This document shows, piece by piece, positions 13,279 through 17,824 of a stretch of DNA of 17,824 bases. The stretch spans positions 1-17,824 of the forward strand of contig CAJYKY010000203.1 of the NCBI GenBank assembly GCA_913775005.1, written 5' to 3'. This DNA comes from an uncultured Achromobacter sp. Its GTDB lineage: Bacteria; Pseudomonadota; Gammaproteobacteria; Burkholderiales; Burkholderiaceae_B. The position numbers and the translations under genes are program-made. Each line of letters begins with the position of its first letter. Position 1 is the first letter of the stretch. The notes under the pieces were generated by a model that worked only from the letters and a program-made list of their open reading frames with translations, did no database searches and was not told the origin of the DNA.

Positions 13279-14046
13279 CTAGCTCGCCAACGCCACCCCC
13301 GGTGACGACGCCGAGCGCGTGCCGGGCATCGGCTGGATCGACTGCGGGTGATACGTGTGGACGACCGACAGTTTCACGCGATCACTGCGGTTGCCTTGCG
13401 CGGCGTGCAGCGTGCGGCAATGAAAGAACACGACGTCGCCTGCCTCCAGGTCCGGCGACACGGCGCGCGCGATCCATTCCGCGTTTTGCGGCGCATCGTC
13501 GCGAAAGAATTTCTTATCGTCGAACTGATCGGGCGTGAATGCCGCCACATGCGAGCCGGGTATGAAAGACAGCCCGCCGTTGTGGCGCGTTTCATGGCCC
13601 AGGGCCAGCCAACAGGACACCAGATCCGTGTCTGAAAACGACCAGTAGCGGATGTCCTGGTGCCAGCCGGTCAGGCTGCCGTAGGCGGGGTGCTTGGTCA
13701 TCACGCAGTTGTGATGCACGGTGGACAGCACGGCCGGTTCGCCAAAATAGCGGGCGAGCCATTGCGCGATGCGCGGGTCTGTCGCCCACTTGGCAAACAA
13801 GGGGTCGCGCGCGTAGGCGCTGAGCAGCCGGCGCACCGTCAGGCCGCCTTCCGCGCTACGCGATTCCGGCGCGCCGGGGTAACGCAGATCGGCTTCGTAT
13901 TCGATGGGCGCCACGTGCTCGTGCAAGTGGCGTTCGGCCAAGGCGCGCAAGGCGTCGACCTGTTTGGGGCTGGCGAATTGACGCGCCACCACAAACCCCT
14001 GCTTGCGCAGCACGGCTATCTGATCATCAGGCAATAACCCGGACAT
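13279..14046 (-). CDS. Phytanoyl-CoA dioxygenase (PhyH) family Fe(II)/2-oxoglutarate oxygenase
   Basis: 255 aa from the ATG at 14044-14046, with GAGGA about 6 bases before it. A GTG four codons upstream is also possible. The double-stranded beta-helix iron site is complete: His129 and Asp131 in TGWHQDIRYW, and His214 in FFHCRTLHAAQGN. Arg220 just downstream would bind the 2-oxoglutarate carboxylate. GGLSFIPGSH (157-166) is a strong PhyH hallmark. These soluble enzymes hydroxylate an unactivated carbon while converting 2-oxoglutarate to succinate. Bacterial members act on amino acids, ectoine, phosphonates and other metabolites, so fatty acyl-CoA should not be assumed. Its position upstream of iclR on the same strand suggests it belongs to the same regulon, perhaps making the hydroxyl compound the operon handles; this is inference. 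Confidence 0.92.
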   Translation of the reverse strand: MSGLLPDDQIAVLRKQGFVVARQFASPKQVDALRALAERHLHEHVAPIEYEADLRYPGAPESRSAEGGLTVRRLLSAYARDPLFAKWATDPRIAQWLARYFGEPAVLSTVHHNCVMTKHPAYGSLTGWHQDIRYWSFSDTDLVSCWLALGHETRHNGGLSFIPGSHVAAFTPDQFDDKKFFRDDAPQNAEWIARAVSPDLEAGDVVFFHCRTLHAAQGNRSDRVKLSVVHTYHPQSIQPMPGTRSASSPGVALAS

Positions 14047-14223
14047 CTTGATCCTCACACCCCGCGGCGGTTGCGAAGCGTCTGCGAGCGGGGCAGGCGC
14101 GCACCGGTCAGACGCCGGTAAACGCGGGGATGGCTAGATTACCAAAAGCGCACGCCTTGCCGATATGCCTGTTGCGGCCGTGGCCGGGCAAGCCGGCGAC
14201 GAGGCAAACCGCATCAGCCCGGA

Positions 14224-15339
14224 TCAGGCGGAGGGCGGCTTTTCTACAGGTGCCGGCAGTGGCCCATGCACGCGAGCGGCGTCGCGTTCCTGCACTTCGT
14301 GGTGTACCCATTCACGCCACACGGCCACCAGCAGGGCCATCAGCACCGGGCCGACGAACAGGCCCACAATGCCCATGGTCTTGACCCCGCCCACCAGGCC
14401 GAAGAATGTCGGCAGGAACGGCAGCTTGACCGGACCACCCACCAGGCGCGGCCGCAAGGTCTTGTCCACGATGAACAGTTCGACGCTGCCCCAGACCATC
14501 AGCGCGATACCCGCCACCAAGTGGCCCGAGCCCACCAGATACAGAGACACCAGCGTGAACGACAGCGGCGCGCCGCCCGGGATCAGCGCCATGAAACCCG
14601 TCACCACGCCCAGCAGCACCGGCGACGGCACGCCCGCCACCCAGTACGCGATACCCAGGACGAAACCTTCGCCCAGCGCGATCAGGCCCATGCCGGTAAC
14701 GGTGGAGTTGATGGTGGCCGGCACCACGCGCGAAAAACGCTGCCAGCGCGCCGGCAGGATGCGTTCGCCCAGCACGTCCAGCTGCGCCACCATGCGGATG
14801 CCATCTTTGTAGACAAAGAACAGCGTAATCAGCATGAACAAAACAGTCAGCAGCAGCTGGAACACATTGCCCGTGGCCGCCAGCACCATGCGATAGATAT
14901 TGCCCAGGTGTTCGCCGCTGACGGCTTCCACCAGCGCGCCCAGCGCGTGGGGCTGGCCGATATACGACTCCCAATATTGGCCCAGCCGCTCGCCCACTAC
15001 CGGCATGGACGTGATCCAGTTAGGCACCGCCACACCATGACGGTTGGCCGCGATGGCCCAGGCGAAGAAGGTGCTGGCTTCCTTGATGGCGTAGGACAAC
15101 GCAAACGTCAGCGGCACGATCAGCACCACGATGACGACCAGCAGCGCCAATGACGCGGCAATAGCCGTGCGGCCGCCGCAGCGCGCGACCAGACGTTGGT
15201 ACAAGGGCCAGCTGGCCAGACCGATGATCAGTGCTGCAAGGGCGGGAACGAGAAAGCCGCTAAGGAAGTAGACACCGGCCAACAGCACAAGCAGCAGCAG
15301 CCAGCGGGCAATCAGGTAAGCGGGTAGAACAGGCTGCAT
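14224..15339 (-). CDS. AI-2E family (PerM-like) transporter
   Basis: 371 aa from the ATG at 15337-15339. The frame stays open to a TTG at 15417, with another ATG at 15399. The extra 26 residues are not family-like, and a TATAGT (minus strand, 15387-15382) would start transcription after them. Two hydrophobic pairs near the N-terminus are followed by a soluble segment (about 85-145). A C-terminal membrane block carries the family hallmarks VTGFMALIPGGAPLSF and LPFLPTFFGLVGGVKTMGIV, ending in LFVGPVLMAL. The short hydrophilic Pro-rich tail ends in EKPPSA. These inner-membrane proteins are annotated AI-2 exporters by homology to E. coli TqsA, but many members have other substrates (for example Na+/H+ antiport), so the function is open. 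It looks monocistronic. Confidence 0.88.
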   Translation of the reverse strand: MQPVLPAYLIARWLLLLVLLAGVYFLSGFLVPALAALIIGLASWPLYQRLVARCGGRTAIAASLALLVVIVVLIVPLTFALSYAIKEASTFFAWAIAANRHGVAVPNWITSMPVVGERLGQYWESYIGQPHALGALVEAVSGEHLGNIYRMVLAATGNVFQLLLTVLFMLITLFFVYKDGIRMVAQLDVLGERILPARWQRFSRVVPATINSTVTGMGLIALGEGFVLGIAYWVAGVPSPVLLGVVTGFMALIPGGAPLSFTLVSLYLVGSGHLVAGIALMVWGSVELFIVDKTLRPRLVGGPVKLPFLPTFFGLVGGVKTMGIVGLFVGPVLMALLVAVWREWVHHEVQERDAARVHGPLPAPVEKPPSA

Positions 15340-15474
15340 GAGCGGACCGACGTTAAGGGCGTTGTAGGCTTTGACTGTCGGACTATACAGACGTTTCATC
15401 AAATACGAGGGACGCAAGCCCTGTATTTACTACGGGGTTTCCCGGAATTAGCGCGAATTCCCGGCAGATAGCGC

Positions 15475-15504
15475 AAAGGGCGGATCCGAAGATCCGCCCT
15501 TTTT
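15475..15504 (-). terminator. Intrinsic terminator with UUCG tetraloop, downstream of the LysR gene
   Basis: AAAGGGCGGATC (15475-15486) and GATCCGCCCTTT (15491-15502) are perfect 12-bp arms around a 4-nt loop. Read on the minus strand the loop is TTCG closed by C-G, the exceptionally stable cUUCGg tetraloop, with AAAAA before and TTT after the stem. This orientation fits the end of the LysR transcript, 58 bp beyond its stop. In the plus direction there are five Ts after the stem but no gene that needs terminating. Confidence 0.85.
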
Positions 15505-15561
15505 CATTGGCAACGCCGCGAAATAACGGTGAACGCCAGCGCCTGAGTGGCTAAGTCCCGG

Positions 15562-16629
15562 CTACAGCGCGTATTCCGCCGCTTCTTCGCGCGGCGTGCG
15601 GCGGCGCGGCGTCATGGCCAGCACCGGTTCCATTTGCGGCGGCGGCGTCGTCATGGCGCTGGGCATGCCCAGTTGCCGCTGATACACGCCGCAGCTGGCA
15701 GCCGCCGGATCGGTTTCGTCGCGGCCGCTGAGCAGCGGGCAACCGGCAAACAATTCCGCCACCCAGTCGGTAAACGCCCGCACCTTGGGAGACAGCTGAC
15801 GGCTTTGCGGATACAGCACCGAAATCGCCGTGGAGCTGGGCTTCCATTGGGGCAGGATCTCGATCAGCTCGCCCGTTTGCAGATACGGCAGCGCCATGTA
15901 GCGCGCCACCTGGATCAAGCCAAAGCCCTTCAGGCCGCAATCCAGATAGGCGCCAGCTTCGTTCACGGCCACCGTACCCTTCATGTCGACTTCCTGATGC
16001 TTGCCATCCACCTTGAAGTCCCACGCGCAATTGCGGCCCGTGCGGCTCATGAAGTAGTGCACCGCGTGGTGATCACGCAACGCTTCGATGGTTTGGGGCA
16101 TGCCGTGGCGGGCAATGTAGGTGGGCGAGGCGCAAGTCACCGTCTGCAAGGTGCCGATGCGGCGGGCCACCAGGCTGGAGTCTTCCAGCTCGCCCGCGCG
16201 GATCACGCAGTCTACGGCTTCTTGCACCATGTCGACCGGACGGTCGCCCAGGCCCAGCACCAGTTCCACGTCAGGGTATTTGTCGTGGAAATCACACAAT
16301 GACGGGATCAGGATCAAGCGGCCGATACAGGTCGGCACGTCGATACGCAGCCGCCCCTTCAGGCGCAGGGCCGCTTCCTGGAAGCAGGCCTCGGTTTCCT
16401 CGACGTCGGCCAGGATGCGCACGCAATGCTGGTAATAGCCCGCGCCGTCTGGCGTCAGGCCGATCCGGCGCGTGGTGCGGTTGAGCAAACGGACGCCCAG
16501 CAGGCGTTCGAGGTTCTGAATGATGGTGGTGACGGTGGTGCGCGGAAGCGAGAGGCTGTCGGCCGCCCGGGTGAAGCTATTGGCGTCCACGACGCGCACA
16601 AACACCTGCATAGCCTGAAAGCGGTCCAT
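15562..16629 (-). CDS. LysR family transcriptional regulator with extended C-terminus
   Basis: 355 aa from the ATG at 16627-16629 (MDRFQAMQVF), with AAAGGA about 11 bases upstream; a TTG seven codons earlier is less likely. Residues 1-60 are the LysR winged helix: FVRVVDANSFTRAADSLSLP, RTTVTTIIQNLERLLGVRLL and NRTTRRIGLTPDG. The periplasmic-binding-protein-like effector domain runs from about 88 to 294 (GRLRIDVPTCIGRLILIPSL through VRAFTDWVAELF). LysR proteins of this branch usually end there. Here about 61 more residues follow, rich in Pro, Met, Arg and Ala and ending EEAAEYAL, of unknown role. The gene diverges from the RND adaptor gene and is probably its regulator. Transcription ends at the UUCG hairpin near 15475. 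Confidence 0.93.
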   Translation of the reverse strand: MDRFQAMQVFVRVVDANSFTRAADSLSLPRTTVTTIIQNLERLLGVRLLNRTTRRIGLTPDGAGYYQHCVRILADVEETEACFQEAALRLKGRLRIDVPTCIGRLILIPSLCDFHDKYPDVELVLGLGDRPVDMVQEAVDCVIRAGELEDSSLVARRIGTLQTVTCASPTYIARHGMPQTIEALRDHHAVHYFMSRTGRNCAWDFKVDGKHQEVDMKGTVAVNEAGAYLDCGLKGFGLIQVARYMALPYLQTGELIEILPQWKPSSTAISVLYPQSRQLSPKVRAFTDWVAELFAGCPLLSGRDETDPAAASCGVYQRQLGMPSAMTTPPPQMEPVLAMTPRRRTPREEAAEYAL

Positions 16630-17029
16630 GGCAGCGGTGTCCTTTGGCAAGAAAGTCGGGGTGAACGGAGCATAACCCGATTTCGCCGCCGATTAGTCAT
16701 TCCTGTTGAACAGTGTTGCCGAAATAGACATGTTTATCCGGCCCCACAAAACACTCAGAATGCAAACCATCTTGAAGTGCCCTTGCCTCCCGGCGACCCC
16801 ACAGGGCATGTCAACCCTCAGCTACCGCCCCGCAGAGCCGCGCCCCGCCAAGGCCCTCTGACTCGGATACGCGACCCCGCTTTTTGTTGCGGTGCAGCAT
16901 ATCGATATACGCCAAACGCCTATATCTCCCGGACGCTCAGGACTGCCATGCCCCCGGACCGCCGCAGCCGCCTCCCGCCCCAGGCCCGAACAAGCGCGCT
17001 TTCGCCCCACTATCACTCAAGGAAACATC
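16630..17029. promoter_or_regulatory. 400-bp divergent intergenic region between LysR gene and RND adaptor
   Basis: No convincing gene is seen on either strand. Two short perfect palindromes stand out: CTGTTGAACAG (16703-16713) and ATATCGATAT (16899-16908). A plus-strand promoter is possible at TTGTTG (16884-16889), 16-bp spacer, TATACG (16906-16911), which overlaps the second palindrome and leaves a leader of about 110 bases. AAGGAA about 6 bases before the adaptor ATG is its ribosome site. LysR proteins typically bind such divergent regions; the exact site here is not proven. Confidence 0.4.
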
Positions 17030-17824
17030 ATGGTTTCGCGTCAACGTATTGCTATGTTCGCCATCTTTGCCGCCGTGCTCGCGGCAGGCGGCGGTTATGC
17101 CCTTACCCGCGGCCCGGCCGGCGGCAACGTCGCCATGGCCCAGGGCGCGCCCAGCGCCACCCCCGTGGAAGTGGCCGAAGTCGTCAGCAAGACCATCGTG
17201 GACTGGCAGCGCTATTCCGGCCGCCTGGAAGCGATCGACCGCGTCGACATCCGCCCGCTGGTGTCCGGCACGCTGACCCAGGTGCACTTCCAGGACGGCA
17301 GCATCGTCAAGAAGGGCGACGTGCTCTTCACCATCGACCCGCGCCCGTACGCCGCTGAAGTCGACCGCGCCGCCGCCGCGCTGACTGCCGCCAAGGCCCG
17401 CGCATCCTACACCGCCACCGACCTGGCCCGGGGCCAGCGCCTGCTGACGGACAACGCCATCGCCCGCCGCGACTTCGAAGAAAAGCAGAACGCGGCCCGC
17501 GAAGCCGCCGCCAACCTGCAAGGCGCGCAAGCCGCGCTGGACTACGCCAAACTGAACCTCGGCTACACCCGCATCGAAGCGCCGGTGGCCGGCCGCGTGT
17601 CGCGCGCCGAAGTCACCGTGGGCAACGTGGTGGCCGCCGGTGCCGGTTCGGTGCCGCTGACGACGCTGGTGTCGGTGTCGAAGATGTACGCATCGTTCGA
17701 CGTAGACGAACAAACCTTCCTGAAGTACGTGAACCCGGCCCGCAACGGCAAGACAGGTTCGGTGCCGGTGGAACTGGGCCTGGCCAATGAAGACGGCTAT
17801 TCGCGCACGGGCTTTGTGCAATCG
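17030..17824 (+). CDS. RND efflux periplasmic adaptor (MexE/AcrA-like membrane fusion protein), C-terminus outside window
   Basis: 265 codons run open from the ATG at 17030 to the right edge. The N-terminus (MVSRQRIAMFAIFAAVLAAG) is a signal/anchor helix without a lipobox cysteine. Next come the first beta-barrel strands (VEVAEVVSKTIVDWQRYSGR) and the lipoyl half-motif IRPLVSGTLTQVHFQDGSIV with KKGDVLFTIDPRPYAAEVDR. An Ala-rich alpha-hairpin (about 112-170) carries DLARGQRLL and DFEEKQNAA. The second lipoyl half is YTRIEAPVAGRVSRAEVTVG. VSVSKMYASFDVDEQTFLKY begins the beta-barrel. The protein bridges an inner-membrane RND pump to an outer-membrane channel; those genes should follow to the right. 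The style is closest to MexE/MdtE-type adaptors. The divergent LysR gene resembles the layout of several LysR-controlled RND pumps. Confidence 0.93.
   Translation, partial: MVSRQRIAMFAIFAAVLAAGGGYALTRGPAGGNVAMAQGAPSATPVEVAEVVSKTIVDWQRYSGRLEAIDRVDIRPLVSGTLTQVHFQDGSIVKKGDVLFTIDPRPYAAEVDRAAAALTAAKARASYTATDLARGQRLLTDNAIARRDFEEKQNAAREAAANLQGAQAALDYAKLNLGYTRIEAPVAGRVSRAEVTVGNVVAAGAGSVPLTTLVSVSKMYASFDVDEQTFLKYVNPARNGKTGSVPVELGLANEDGYSRTGFVQS

Noticed and set aside
14266..15153. 295-codon plus-strand frame opposite the AI-2E gene
   Set aside because: His/Gln/Arg-rich antisense shadow; the minus-strand frame carries the family motifs.
15444..15461. GGAATT-N6-AATTCC dyad just before the UUCG terminator
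   Set aside because: Only 6-bp arms, with no nearby start codon or promoter in a useful position; too weak to call an operator.

Overview
The window is GC-rich, with strong G/C third-position bias. Its gene content (a PadR/siderophore-interacting pair, EamA and DHA2 transporters, many LysR/IclR/XRE regulators, an RND pump, periplasmic-binding-protein ABC systems) fits a metabolically versatile Betaproteobacterium of the Burkholderiales, most like Achromobacter/Bordetella (Alcaligenaceae). That placement is inference from protein style, not from a search. I see no tRNA, rRNA, CRISPR array, insertion sequence or phage gene. The region looks like ordinary chromosome.

Layout. (1) 1-1128, minus strand: a siderophore-interacting ferric-reductase-like gene cut by the left edge, preceded by a PadR regulator with a His-rich N-terminus. 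This resembles the nickel-responsive YqjI/YqjH pair of E. coli. A clear operator-like dyad lies upstream. (2) 1145-4726: an EamA exporter and an MmyB-type XRE regulator on the minus strand, with a 14-TM DHA2-type MFS exporter diverging from the regulator. (3) 4836-5642, minus: proC, the proline biosynthesis enzyme, with a leader hairpin and a small tandem duplication at its 3' end. (4) 5858-12254, plus: a tight five-gene operon. It encodes an FAD-linked 2-hydroxyacid dehydrogenase, a periplasmic binding protein, an ABC ATPase, a double-length fused ABC permease and a DapA-like 2-oxoacid lyase/aldolase. It ends in a strong GC hairpin. (5) 12297-14046, minus: an IclR regulator convergent to the operon, preceded by a phytanoyl-CoA-dioxygenase-type Fe(II)/2-oxoglutarate oxygenase. 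(6) 14224-15339, minus: an AI-2E family (PerM-like) membrane protein. (7) 15562-17824: a LysR regulator with an unusual C-terminal tail, ending in a UUCG-tetraloop terminator, diverging from an RND efflux periplasmic adaptor cut by the right edge.

How the genes may work together. Region 4-5 is the best candidate for an undescribed system. An ABC importer, a flavin dehydrogenase that would turn a D-2-hydroxyacid into a 2-oxoacid, and a class I (Schiff-base) aldolase-family enzyme that acts on 2-oxoacids together suggest uptake and breakdown of an unknown hydroxyacid. The IclR protein is the likely regulator: a 25-bp AT-rich segment upstream of the operon matches one upstream of the iclR gene at 19 of 25 positions. 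The operon copy overlaps a perfect 16-bp inverted repeat at 5760-5796. The substrate cannot be read from sequence.
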